From: Rhodeus uyekii
Taxonomy: Eukaryota; Chordata; Actinopteri; Cypriniformes; Acheilognathidae
Length of the DNA: 64,000 bases
Assembly (NCBI GenBank): GCA_037043235.1
Contig: JAWRVZ010000076.1
Coordinates: 124,001-188,000, forward strand
Direction: 5' to 3'
Position numbers and translations under genes: made by a program. Shown piece after piece: positions 39,968 to 53,449 of this stretch. The notes beneath the pieces are model-generated. The model did no database searches and was not told the DNA's origin. It was given only the letters and a program-made list of their open reading frames with translations. How positions within the stretch are numbered: position 1 is the stretch's first letter; each line of letters begins with the position of its first letter.

Positions 39968-41040
39968 TATTTATTTATTTTCATTTCAGCCTTTATTTAA
40001 ACCAGGAGAGATCCTCACTGAGATTTCAAAATCTCTTTTATAGGAGTTTCCTGGCCAAGATAGGCAGTCCAGTTAAACAAATACACAAATAACAAACAAC
40101 AATACCACGCACGATAAAATGTCATTAAAAGTACAGCCTTGGAAGTGTTTGCAAATCACTAAATCTTTCTCTAGTGCATGCGTACTGAGAGAAACTAATT
40201 GATTTATCCTCGATTTCATTTGAAGAGAGTTACAGTCTGACGGGGCAGCATATTTAAAGATGGTTTGCTTAGGTTCGTTCTAGCAGGAGGTACATGGAGA
40301 TTATAATAAGATTGTGAATGGAATAAAGAGTTATCAGCTGCTATTTGATGGATCAAATAGGGATAATGTGTCAAAAAAAAGAGAGAGAAATTGCTTTGTA
40401 AGTACCAATGCATTTACCAATGCAACAGCAAAAGAAGACCTGGCAACTCTATTATGTAATGCACAATGATGTGTAGAGAATTTACAATCTGTACGAAATC
40501 TTAAGGCACCATGACGCATCGCATCCAGGGAGACGAGAAGATAAAAAGGAGCATGCTGATAAAATACATCCCCATAGTCAAGAATTGGAAACACAACTTA
40601 TTTCTTAAATAAAACCCTAGTTTCTTCTTTCATTTGTTTCAGAGTAATTCATGTGTAATGTGTCATCAATTATTATGTCCAGGGATTTATACCCCAACAC
40701 TAATGTGATCAGTTTCCCTTGTAAAGTTCAAAAAGCAATGGAGTTTCTAGAATTTGATAACCACATAAACTTATTTTTCTCAACATTTAAAACCAGCTTC
40801 GAAATATAAAACCTTGCTTGAATAATATCAAAAGCATATTGTAAATAACCCAGAGCTTGTTGGTTTGCAGGACCAGAGCAACATATGATGGCATTGTCCG
40901 CATAAAAGTGGAATCTTCCATTTTTAATATTAACGGCAAGACAATTTGTATATAAAGTAAACAATAATGGCCCCAGTACAGATCCTTGCGGGACTCCCTT
41001 GACCATTTCCATTAAGTCTGATTTGAAACATTCCATCTAC
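39968..41040 (-). mobile_element. LINE remnant, reverse transcriptase and 3' end
   Basis: A decayed reverse-transcriptase frame at 41036-40728 holds GVPQGSVLGPLLFTLYTNCL. Its catalytic box reads FYADN instead of FxADD. A second frame (40594-40334) carries PILDYGDVFYQ and THHCALH blocks of the RT C-terminal region. The 3' end reads CTGGTTTAAATAAAGGCTGA and runs into an ATAAATAAAT tail, typical of fish LINEs. The element is 5'-truncated, frameshifted and inactive. Confidence 0.8.
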
Positions 41041-42350
41041 ACACACTGAGTTTTTCCCTTTAAATAAACATTAAACCACATAATTACATTGTCTGATAAA
41101 CATTTCGATGTCTATATAACAAAATAAACTCTATATAAAGCTTTTGTTAATTCAATAAAAAGACATGCACAGTTGTGTTTCTAGAGATGACACAAGGTCA
41201 TTAAACAATACAACTTCAAATCATACAACTTTTAAGACAGCCGAATGGTCAAACAGCCAAAAATGGTGCTGTGTGTTTTCTTTAATTGATATTTTTTTAT
41301 GAAATCCTGTATATAGCAGGAAATAGTCTACATTCAGCCATTAAAAATTCAACCTACACAACTGTAAACATATTTAATTGTATTTTTTGTAAGTAAAATC
41401 AAAGATCTCGATTCTAACGTATTGAATGTATTTTACTGATATCAGGCAATACAATAATTTTTTGTTAAAGGAATATAGGCTAATCGAGTGTTTTTTATGT
41501 AATCATTTGTATTAAATATTGTGACAAGATGGAGGATAACAAAAGATGTTGTCAGTCTACGTATTTTGATGGCCTATAACAGCCTATAATGATACAAACC
41601 TCTTAAGGGATCTCTGTATTTTTAATGGTTCAGGGCTAGAAGAAAGCAGGTGTGTGTATGAATCAGCAGAGCTAAATGAGTGTGCTCAGACGGCCTACTT
41701 TCATGACCAGCCTGCTGGTGTCTCTGTCCCTTTGTGAGTTATCATAAATATTTGTTTTATTCTGCTCCAAGCCTCCAACATACCTTGCCAGATTAAACAC
41801 ACACACACACACACACACACACACCACTTAAGACAAGCTTCAACAGTAATTTCAATTCAGATTTTTCAGTCTTAGCACATCACCAGTCACCTGTTTACCT
41901 AATGTTAAAATCCATGCACAGATGTCTGTGTGTCTAGAAATATAGCAGGTATATCTTCCTAGCAACACACCTGTTGTCTCTGGATTTGGCGATTTCTTGT
42001 AAATATGAGATCACAGTGTACTCAATGTTTCTTCGCTGTAAATGACAATACTGAGCCAGAATGGTGATGCTTAAAAAGGCTACGGGTGAGTGTTTGTTCT
42101 GAACATTAGCGCACACTGAAATTAGAGGATCTCACCACCCTCTCTCTTTCTCAGAGCAGAAACAGTCTTACGCTCAGTCACCCTGCAGCAGCCCACAAGT
42201 CACAGCTGTGAAAAATCAGGATAGGGTAAAAAGCCTTGTCTGGAAGCCTTAGAGTCGCTGTGATCACGACAAGCTCTGAACAGCATTGGTAATGATTACA
42301 ACACCACGCATAGGCCTATATGTGGAACATGTCCCTTAGATCATCTTCCC
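41041..42350. other. intergenic, (CA)n at 41797-41824
   Basis: AT-rich with one (CA)n tract. No gene was recognised. Confidence 0.5.
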
Positions 42351-42357
42351 CTTTCAG

Positions 42358-43220
<863 letters not shown>

Positions 43221-43221
<1 letters not shown>

Positions 43222-44110
43222 ACTTGGTGAGTGAACAAATTTACTTCAAAACTTAACATTCTGTCAAAATGCCATCAGCCCAAAGCACGGATGAAGACAA
43301 ATGCTCCATCTATGCCCTTAATCACGGGCAATAGGAACAGAAGTGGAGTCAACCCGCTATAACTAAACCAGTGACGGAACCCGCATTGCATCACAGAATC
43401 GATTCCTGGCCAGTGCACGCGCCCCAGGCTCTGTCGGCTTAATTACTCCTTTACCTTTCAGCGCGTGCAGCGCACACTAATCCGAACCGTTTAGGTGATT
43501 CATTAACACCGTCAAGTATGTGCTAAGGGAAGCGCTCTGCTTTTTGTTTTTTGAAGTTTAGCTTCCAGTCTGAGGCGAATTCAAAGACGAGCGAGAGACA
43601 TCAGCAACAGGGCACTGCCAATTCACCGGCGTGGACATTAATACAGAAAGTATCTCGATCGTCAATCGAGCAATTGGGACCGAACAGCACTGACGTTATT
43701 AGTGGAATTTGATTGCGTTGCTCTAATTGTGTGGGGATTTCTTAACATTTTTGCGTCATTAAATGGAGCGGCGTAGGTGACGTTTGGACTGTTGCGTTCG
43801 AGAGGAGCTCTTATCAAGACTAAAAGCCGGCGCGGAGAAATGTAAGTAGCCGCCAAAGACGAAATAGCAACCTGTTAAGGTGTCCAATATTGCTGCTGAA
43901 TAAACTGCGCTGCTAAAGCGCGTCAGAAGTCACATAACTGCCAGCAGAACAATCCGTTCGCCTTTTTAAAGCTTTTGCGTGTCATTCTTATTCCGAAGGG
44001 CATTTCATCGACTTGTCTTGTCTTGTCTTGTGGGGCTCAAGGGCACTGTGTTATTCGTGCAGGGAGTTGAACATACGCCTGATTTTCTTGTCTAGATCCT
44101 CTAACGAGGA
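43221..44110. other. unassigned stretch with raised CpG content
   Basis: 43420-43930 has several CpG-rich patches and a donor-like GAGAAAT|gtaagt near 43842. It could be an upstream non-coding first exon of the + strand gene at 46.9 kb, but nothing proves it. Confidence 0.25.
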
Positions 44111-45560
44111 CAAATAGCCACAATTTTGTCAGAGCGGGTCAGTGTAAGATGATGTCCTATGTCTTTCAAGAAACCCTGTGGATTCAGTCGTTTATGCTTC
44201 TTGATACAATGTCCCTTCAAGGTCCTTTCTTATGTTGGAGGAATCTGAAGAGCAAAGAAAACATTTCATTGATATTGCATCCACATAATTTAGAACATAA
44301 AGCGATACCTTCACCTCTGCATTCATCTGAAGGGACAAATTCACCTCACAGTTCTGAAGTGGGCAAAATCACCTAACTTGAGAGAAACTTTGCCTTCTTA
44401 ACTTGTTTGATATATCATCGTTTAGAGTTGATAAATTGTCATCAAGTAAATTTGCTGCGTGTCTGTAAGTCTATAGTAAAAATGGCATCTGTGTTTACTA
44501 GAACTTCACCATTAAAAATATAGTGATGATATTACAAGCATTACATGATGGCGTTTTGGTGAGCATTTTACAGTTCCTATGTGTATGTCATTAAAATGAT
44601 ATGTTATTATACCGGCCTATTTGAGCTGTTCAAATCGGTTTGTTACTGTAATGGTACACTGGAAGGCCAAACGACGACTTAAAAGTTCAGTAACTTTCAC
44701 CTCTCCAGCAACTGTAACTAATAATTATCTAAAGACAGAGAATCGTTTTTTCTCACACCAACACAAAATACCATTAGGGCAACATGACAGTAATGTAATG
44801 CAGTAAATGAAACGAAATCACAAAAAAGCTACTTAATCCACCTCAATGTACCAACTAATTGCAAACCTAAACATATTTGATTGATCATGCAGGGAATTCT
44901 GGGAAGACGATTAAATATTACGTTTTTTCTTAAATCTTCAATGTAATACAAACTACAAGATAATCCAGTTTTTGTTTACAATATTACAGTATTTTTTTTT
45001 ATTTGAACAACTGATTGCATATGCAGATAAAATCATGTTAATTAGTTAAATGTACAATACATTTATAGCATTTCTCCATTCTTTTTCTGTTCAATTTAAG
45101 TGTAGTTTTCTATATTTCCATGCTGAATTTATTCACACTCATAGAACTTTGAATGAGCTAAAAGCACTTTGTTGCAGGCCAGTGCTGAGCAGAAGACAGC
45201 CACACGCTATAGAGTTCAATGCGCACCGGGTTTTATTCCCTGTCTGTTAATGTACAGGCACGTTATCTAATATCGATATATTTTTTCACCCAGACCTAGA
45301 CTCTTGTTGTTTTGAACCCTTCTGAGCTTCCACAATTCATTAAAGGAACATTAAAGGAACATTACAGAACGTATTGAATTGGGTCAGTGTGTTAGCGCTG
45401 AGGGCGTTGGAACACCCAGTTGAAGGAAATGTGCTGTGGGTGCGAATGCTCACCTGTCCAACTCATCTTCGTATGTGTGTGGCCAGGTGAAGATGGTTTG
45501 CACAATGCAGTCTAAAGAAAGAAATAAGGTCTCATGTTTATTTACTACTTAATAATCTTA
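44111..45560. other. intergenic, nothing recognised
   Basis: AT-rich with no coding frame or repeat boundary that could be supported. Confidence 0.4.
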
Positions 45561-45568
45561 AAAAGAAA

Positions 45569-45830
45569 GTATGGTCATCCAAAAATGAAAATTGATTTCC
45601 AAACCTTTTTTTTTTTATCTGTGGAACACACAAACAAAACAGATATTTTAAAGAACGTTATGCTTCAAACAACAATGGACCCCATTGACTCTCATTCATT
45701 TTTTCTTTCTTTCAAAATATATTTCATGTTCCACAGAAGAAAGAACATCGTACAGGTTTAAAAAGCAACATGAAGGTGAGTAAATGATTACAGATATTAT
45801 TATTTTGGCGGGTGAACTCTCCCTTTAAAA
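45569..45830. mobile_element. palindromic cyprinid MITE, copy 3
   Basis: It starts GGTCATCCAAAAATGAAAATTG and ends GGCGGGTGAACTCTCCCTTTAA, with the TCTGTGGAACACACAAA and TTCCACAGAAGAAAGAACA arms inside. Confidence 0.7.
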
Positions 45831-46599
45831 AAAAGCATATCTGTGAAAAACTGTTAACCAGTGACACAAGTGATAGATATGGCAGTACTTTGCAATCATC
45901 TTTTTTAATGATCGCTGCACAGACAAAGACATGTTGTTTGTATCAGTAGCTGAGACAGGGTTTTTTAGGTCTGTGTATATGAGCATGCATGGATGCAAGA
46001 GAGAGTGAGCTTGAACACATACACAAAAACACTGCAGTGTTGCAAGAAAACTGTCAGAATTCACAGTGAGACGAATTTCATCCCAGCCTGTGCCCCTGCT
46101 GTTTCCTGAGCTGGCAGTGGACCTGTTACTGAGCCCAAAAGCAGCCTACCAGTTTCTATCTCTGTAGGGAAATCTGTTTAACAACCTATTGGTTTCTTTC
46201 TCTCCAAGGAATTCTGTCTTTCATCCCGTGAAGCCTTTGAGCTGCTTGTGGGCCGAGCTTGAACTGCAGCCGATGCATCTATATTTAGTATTTACTGTAA
46301 GCACGAGTAATGTTAATGAGCGGTGTAATAAACTAATAAACTGCCCATTGGCTCTCCTCAGGTTTTTAAAGTGAGGGTGTTCTGACATTACAGATCAGCT
46401 TATTTCTCCTTAGTCGAAAGAAAGTTGCATCCTAGTTTCAATTGAAACCATTTAGTATGCATACAATTTTGTATGACCTTTTTATGAACTGAAAACATAG
46501 GCTACCTCTTCCTGCGGTGATACAGAATCGCATGATTCGTTTAAAACTTAGTCATAAAGCCATAAAAACAGCAAGGTATGCGTAATCTACGCGATAAGT

Positions 46600-46935
46600 G
46601 CTCGAGTTCACGGTAGTGCAAAATAACGATTAGTCACACAGCGGGAGAAAATACACTGATTGATTTTTGACAATCGAGTCAACAGGTATGGAGTGTAGTA
46701 ACCCCTGTCCTCCCACACGAAGCGGGTTATGGCATGCGTTGCAGCGCGCGCGCGGGCACGGGGATGAGTTCATTCGACAGCTGGATGAGCTGCTGGGCTG
46801 TTTTCTGCATTGAAAGACCTGTTACTCAGTTCATGCTGCTGGTTGAATTGCGTCCCAGTGATGCAGAGGTGATTTCTTGGCGTTTGGGAGTACCTTATCG
46901 CTTTTAAATACTCGTTTCCCGCTTTATTCAACGTC
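46600..46935 (+). promoter_or_regulatory. promoter / 5' UTR of unrecognised gene, with uORF
   Basis: A GC-rich patch (GCGCGCGCGCGGGCACGGGG near 46747) precedes the start codon. A 24-codon upstream ORF lies at 46833-46907 (MLLVELRPSDAEVISWRLGV then PYRF), ending 28 nt before the main ATG. Confidence 0.45.
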
Positions 46936-46986
46936 ATGGCTCGAGACCGAGCCCAGCAGCGCGTGCTTCAGTACCAGCAAACTCTG
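46936..46986 (+). CDS. unrecognised gene, exon 1
   Basis: Start context acgtcATGG with G at +4; 17 codons, then donor ACTCTG|gtgagt. Confidence 0.6.
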
Positions 46987-47183
46987 GTGAGTATTTTGGT
47001 GGTAAACTTGGCTCATATCTTTTTGTGTGTGGCTGTTTTGGCTGTAAAACGAGCTGTTTCATCGTAAAATTACGAGTAAGTCTCAAACTGGATTTATTGG
47101 AGTTATGAAGGAAATTACCCTTTGAATTGCTTAAGAATGGAATGGCGAGATTGTAATAGTCTAATTGTTGCAGGCTTGGAGTG

Positions 47184-47257
<74 letters not shown>

Positions 47258-47338
47258 TATAACTATATATATAGTTATAATATAAATATTTATATTTTAT
47301 AATATAATAATTTTCTGTATAATATATATAATTTAGAA

Positions 47339-47418
<80 letters not shown>

Positions 47419-50400
47419 TTTTTTATTGTATAATATAATAATTTTCTGTATAATATTTTTAATTTAGAAACGGCATATATATAAATCATTTATTAATTAA
47501 GTAAACTGTATATTAATATAGGTGGTAATTCTGTTGACTCCACAATAACATTTGAAGCATAACTAATGGAATCATTTGCACATTGAGTTAAATCACATTT
47601 CAAGTTTAAGGGCATCATCAGAGTCCCCCCTTCATTCTGCTTCATCCCCCCAGTGCCCCTCCTACTCCTGCTATTGCACTTGTGGACTAAATGTAGATCC
47701 ACTCTGAATATTAATTGACTCATGCACCAGTTTCCCCCCCATTTCTGTCATATGGTGATTGACAGCTGTACCCTGGAGCACTTGACAGGGATATCGCTAT
47801 ATTCAGGCAGATGTGAAGAGGAGGAGAGCTGGAGAAGGACATGTTCAAATGGTCGGTATGGGGTACAGTCTTCTCATTCTGCGCCAAAATCCCCTGCTTC
47901 ACCCCTCCCACTAACATCCATCTATCTGAGCAAGTTTTTTTGCACTGTTATGACAAATGTGTTTGCATAATGAAGGTAGGCGTGAAGTGGCCGCACTCGG
48001 ATCCATGTGTTGCGTTCGTTTCTTGTCTTTTTGAGTTCAGGCTATTTCTGAGCAGCCTTTCTCCCTGCAGGGCCAGACGATGTGTTCCACAGCGTCTATC
48101 TGTGTGATGAATGAAACTGGGACATTTTTTTCTGGCCCTGCTTTCCTTATCGGTGAGAGGATCAATACAGCACTATACAAAATGGTGGCTGAAGACTCAC
48201 GGTTTCATTGCCTCTCTCAACACCTTTCCCTTTGACCAGAGGTTGGGCCTTGTTCTGATTGATGTCTTTATCATTTACTGTCCTCACGATGTGCTTCGCC
48301 GCACTGCCAGAAACGAGTCAGAACACATTTGGCCAAAGGAGGAGTAGTCTGTGATGTGTGCTTTTCCATGCCTGTTTGTTTTTCTTTCAGTATATGCACA
48401 AGCTTACTCTTTATTTTATTGACTCTTTATTGTTTTTCTCCAGGGATATTGCTATGCTTATGCTTGTGACTCAAATTTTCAGAGTCTAAATGCTCAAACA
48501 TGGCATTCAGTATTGTCAGTTTGAAAAGATCTGGCCTTGCTCAGTGATTCATGTTTGTTACCGAAACTCGTGATTGCACTGGTGATATTAACTTCTCAAA
48601 GGGCCTTTTAAATGGTCTTGCATTTAAGGGCATCACAAGTGCAGTAAGTCTGCTCTTTAGTGGCCTTTAGTGTTTTACAGCTCTCAATTGCACACACCCA
48701 CACTATTTGCACTATTTTTTCTCCTCAGCGCAAATAATCTATTTCTCTCAAAACCTTCTTGCCTGCACCGGCAGTAAGATTTTGCTGTATTGTTTAGAAG
48801 AAGGGAAAGAACCATGAAGCTTACATTTCAAAAGAGCCAGGTCAGATGTTCTTCCCCCCCAAGCGCTCAGCAAAAATAGCACGCCTGCGGACTCTTAACT
48901 CCTAGCTTTAGCACATATAACTCCTCTGTCACAGCCTCATCTGCATGGACCGGTGTCCTATCACCCTGTCTGGTCATTGGCAGCATTCAATCCATCAAAA
49001 ATCCATCCAGCATCTCTAGCTGAAATGCTGCAGCCCTAGCAGGGGTTTACATATGAGAACTGGATAAGAGCTGAGTAGAGATTACAGACAGGTGTCAGTC
49101 TGGACCAACTTATTGCCTTTGAAAATCGTAGGAGTGACTGTTTCCTTATCTGAGAGGATGGATAATTGATGGTACTGCTGAAAGATAGGTTGAATAAAAA
49201 AGAGATTGATTGTGCTGGTGAAACTGGTTGAGTCAGGGAAGACGTTCGTCAGGACTGCAAGAGCAGTGGCAGTTGGGAATAGTGCATCCAAAAATGACAC
49301 ATTTTGTCATTTTTTACCCACCCTCATGTCATTCCTTTTTTTTTTTCTTATGTGAAACACAAACTGAGATGGGGGTTTTTTTCCTTAAAAAGAAAGTGGT
49401 TGGTGACTGCCGAATGCAAAATGGCACATAGAAGCGCATTAAATATTCTTTCTGTATACACTTCCGTTAAAAGGTTTGCTCCCTGTTAGACTTTATTTTA
49501 AATTAATACTTTTATTTTGAAAGTATGCATTAAACTGGTGAAAAATGATAGTGAAGAGAATACATTTATAATGTTACAAAAGATTCTTTTTTTATTCCTC
49601 AAAGAATACTGAAAATATGTATTATGATTTTATAATGCAAAAGCCACATGGATTATTTTATTTTAAACCTTTCACACATAACAATAAATGATTATTTAAA
49701 TTTTTCTGTGAACTGTCTCTTAAAAATCCACCTCAGATTGAGCAGTTAGGTGTGTGACCCATGGTTTTGACCTTTCAGGGTGTGTTTCAAGATTGAGGAC
49801 ATGCAAGGGGATACTTTTAGATACCTTGCCAGTTTCCTCCATGTAGGGGAGGAGGATTTCGACCACCGATGAGATCAAAGAGTGTAGATGTGTTGAGGAA
49901 ATGTGGCCTACAGTGTGACATCAGCCTCCCCACACATAACCAGCATGGTGCCCACAGTCACAGACATGTGATTATGCTTTTAGCATCACTGGAGGATCTT
50001 TACAGTGCGCTTACTAAACCAGGAAGATGGTAATCTCCTCACACTTTACCGACATACCATGGCAAAGGAGAGATGGGATAGGGGTGGGAAGTCTTTGACA
50101 GCCAGAGGTACTGCCTGCAGTTTGGTCATGCATGCATGTAAATTGATTGTTCATACGCTCTTAGATGAATGATATGCTGAAGAGACATGCTATTCATCAC
50201 TCACCGAGATGATTTGACTACCCTATTTATGACTTTTTTCTCACAAATGAAGCGATGAATAACCTTAAGCAGGCAAGGCAACAGGTCTAATGACAGTAAT
50301 ACATACTTGATTGCAAAATGGATTAAAGAAGGCAGTTTAATTCCACATCAGCTTTTAGTCGCATGATCTCCATCCAAGCATCTGAAACACCATTTGGCCA

Positions 50401-53400
50401 TGAACCACTATAATTTAATAAAACACCTCAGGTAAAGATATTACCCATTTCTTTAATATTCTTCATTCTGGCTCAATGTCAAATCGGCCCTCAGAAGGTG
50501 CGATGGATTGCAGAGGAGTCATTAGTGTAATGGGATCAATGCCTTCATTTTTTCTTTTTTCTTGCAAGGGATATTTTGGGGAAACGGGGCAAGTTCTTGT
50601 TGCTGACAGAGGTTGGTTTCACGAATCTTCTGGCTCTGTTAAGTGCTAATCCAATACATCTTTTGCCTTACTTTTTCCATTATATATATTAAAGAAGATC
50701 TGACATAGACAATCTAAAACTTATCTTAATAAGCTTGCTTGTGGAGATGTGACATCAAATGCCTCGACTAGGGGAATGAATTTCCACAAAAAGGCTTTAT
50801 AAGCCAAGAGCTGAGGTAGATTTTAGATTATAGTCTTGAGAGAAGTTTCTGACTTGTTTTCACTACAAAATAAAACTAGAGCTGATTTACACTAACTGTA
50901 AGATATTTTTTTTATTATTTTGACATAAAATATTGATACTTTTATTTACCAAGGACATAAGCTATTGAAAAGTGACAGTAAATCATTTGTGTTTTGCTAA
51001 AGATTGATGTTCCAGGTAGACTATTTTTTGAACTTTCTATTCATCAGAGAATTCTGAAATATATTAAGAAGCACAATTGTTTGTGCAAAACATACACTCA
51101 CTTAAAGGATCATTAGGAACACCTGTTTGATTTCTCATTAATGCAATTATCTAATCAACCAATCACATGGCAGTTGCTTCAATGCATTTAGAGGTGTGGT
51201 CCTGGTCAAGACAATCTCCTGAACTCCAAACTGAATGTCAGAATGGGAAAGAAACGTGATTTAAGCAATTTTTAGTTTGGCATGGTTGTTGGTGCCAGAC
51301 GGGCCGTTCTGAGTATTTCACAATCTGCTCAGTTACTGGGATTTTCACGCACAACCATTTATAGGGTTTACAAAGAATGGTGTGAAAAGGGAAAAACATC
51401 CAGGATGCGGCAGTCCTGTGGGAGAAAATGCCTTGTTGATGCTAGAGGTCAGAGGAGAATGGGCCGACTGATTCAAGCTGATAGAAGAGCAACTTTGACT
51501 GAAATAACCACTCATTACAACCGAGGTATGCAGAAAAGCATTTGTGAAGCCACAACACGCACAACCTTGAGGCAGATGGGCTACAACAGCAGAAGACCCA
51601 CTGGGTACCACTCATCTCCACTACAAATATGAAAAAGAGGCTACAAAAATTACCAAAATTGGACAGTTGAGGACTGGAAAATGTTGCCTGGTCTGATGAT
51701 TCTCAATTTCTGTTGAGACATTCAGATGGTAGAGTCAGAATTTGGCGTAAACAGAATGAGAACATCATGCCTTTTTACCACTGTGCAGGCTGCTGGTGGT
51801 GGTGTAATGGTGTGGGGGATGTTTTCTTGGCAAACTTTAGGCCCCTTAGTGCCGATTGGGCATCGTTTAAATGCCACGGCCTACTTGAGTATTGTTTCAG
51901 ACCATGTCTATCCCTTCATGGCCACCATGTACCCATCCTCTGATGGCTACATCCAGCACGATAATGCACCATGTCACAAAGCTAAGAATCATTTCAAATT
52001 GGTTTCTTGAACATGACTATGAGTTCACTGTACTAAAATGGCCCCACAGTCACCAGATCTCAACCCAATAGAGCATATTTGGGATGTGGTGGAACGGGAG
52101 CTTCATACCCTGGATGTGCATCTCACAAATCTCCATCAACTGCAAGACACTATCCTATCAATATGGGCCAACATTTCTAAAGAATGCTTTCAGCACCTTG
52201 TTGAATCAGTGCCACGTAGAATTAAGGCAGTTCTGAAGGCGAAAGGGGGTCAAACACATTAGTATGGTGTTCCTAATAATCCTTTAGGTGAGTGTAGATC
52301 ATAATTAAAAATGTTTCTTAAGCACCAAGTCAGAAGACTAGAAATTCAGCTATGTCATTATAGGAATAAATTTAATTTTTAATTATATTAAAACAGAAAA
52401 CGGTTAATTTAAATAGACAATATTACTTTTTTTAATTAATTTTTATACTGCATTTTAGGTCATGGGTTTAATTCCTAAGTAACACTTGCAATATGTTTTG
52501 TATGTATGTCCTGTACATTTAATGCACTGTAAGTTACTTTGATACAAAATCTGTATATTTAAATACATAAACGTCATTAAACAAGATACATTTACTTCTT
52601 AGTTTTTTCTTAGATCTTTAAAGCGTAGTGAGGTAAAAGTGTAGTGGGGTTGGGTGGGTAGACTATCAAAATTGTCTTGAGTCTGCTTGTCTTCTTTAGC
52701 CTAGCCACTTCAGACTCCAGACATTTGCTTTGGTTTGGCAACCCATTTCAATTCTGCATGTCAATAAGGATGTCAGAATGTGATGAGAACTGTAAAACGC
52801 CTAGTCATGCCTGTCAATCATGACCAAAGTCTTAGCTGGGATGTACATTGTACTGTTGATATAAAAGATCTCACAGTCTACAGTGGAGATCATGCAAGAC
52901 ATTTTTTTGTGTCATATTGCCCTGTCTGACAATCAAAATTTCACATTGTACAGCCGTATTTAATTGCGGTGACCATTACATCCCGTTCAAGCTGTGGAGT
53001 GCTGCACCTGCCTTAGCGACACAGGACAGGGTACTTGATGCTCTCAGATGGCTGGCTAAAGGCTATGAGGCAGAAGTGGTAAAAGGTTCCATTTACACTC
53101 CAAAACCCTTCAGAGGGATCTCTGTCACAAGCCACTCATATCCACCTGAAACATTTCTTGAGCTTGTGTGCCTGTGGGTCTATTTGATTAGCATACTTGC
53201 TTGCCAATAAATGTACAGGACATTTACATATACGAGTGTCCTTAATAAAGAGGGAAAAGTAAAAATTTTCAAATTCTGCTTCAGATTTTCATGCTTAAAT
53301 GAGTATAAGTAAATAAGTAACTTTGGAGTTGACTTTGAGCTTTGTAGTTGCAGACCTTCTTAAGACAAAAATGTAAATAAGCATAATAAGCATAAAGAAC

Positions 53401-53401
53401 G

Positions 53402-53449
<48 letters not shown>

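Larger units (their letters stand above)
50890..52450 (-). repeat. older interspersed repeat (copy D) split by Tc1 element
   Basis: The left part ends TTGAACTTTCTATTCATCAG...GAATTCTGAAATA...CACAATTGTTTG at 51092. The right part resumes after the transposon (AAATGTTTCTTAAGCACCAA, then AAATTCAGCTATGTCATTATAGG). Together they make one copy of the family, interrupted at a TA. Confidence 0.65.

Noticed and set aside
43662..43856. 64-codon - strand ORF in the CpG-raised stretch
   Set aside because: No splice partner and no motif; more likely part of a promoter-like region.
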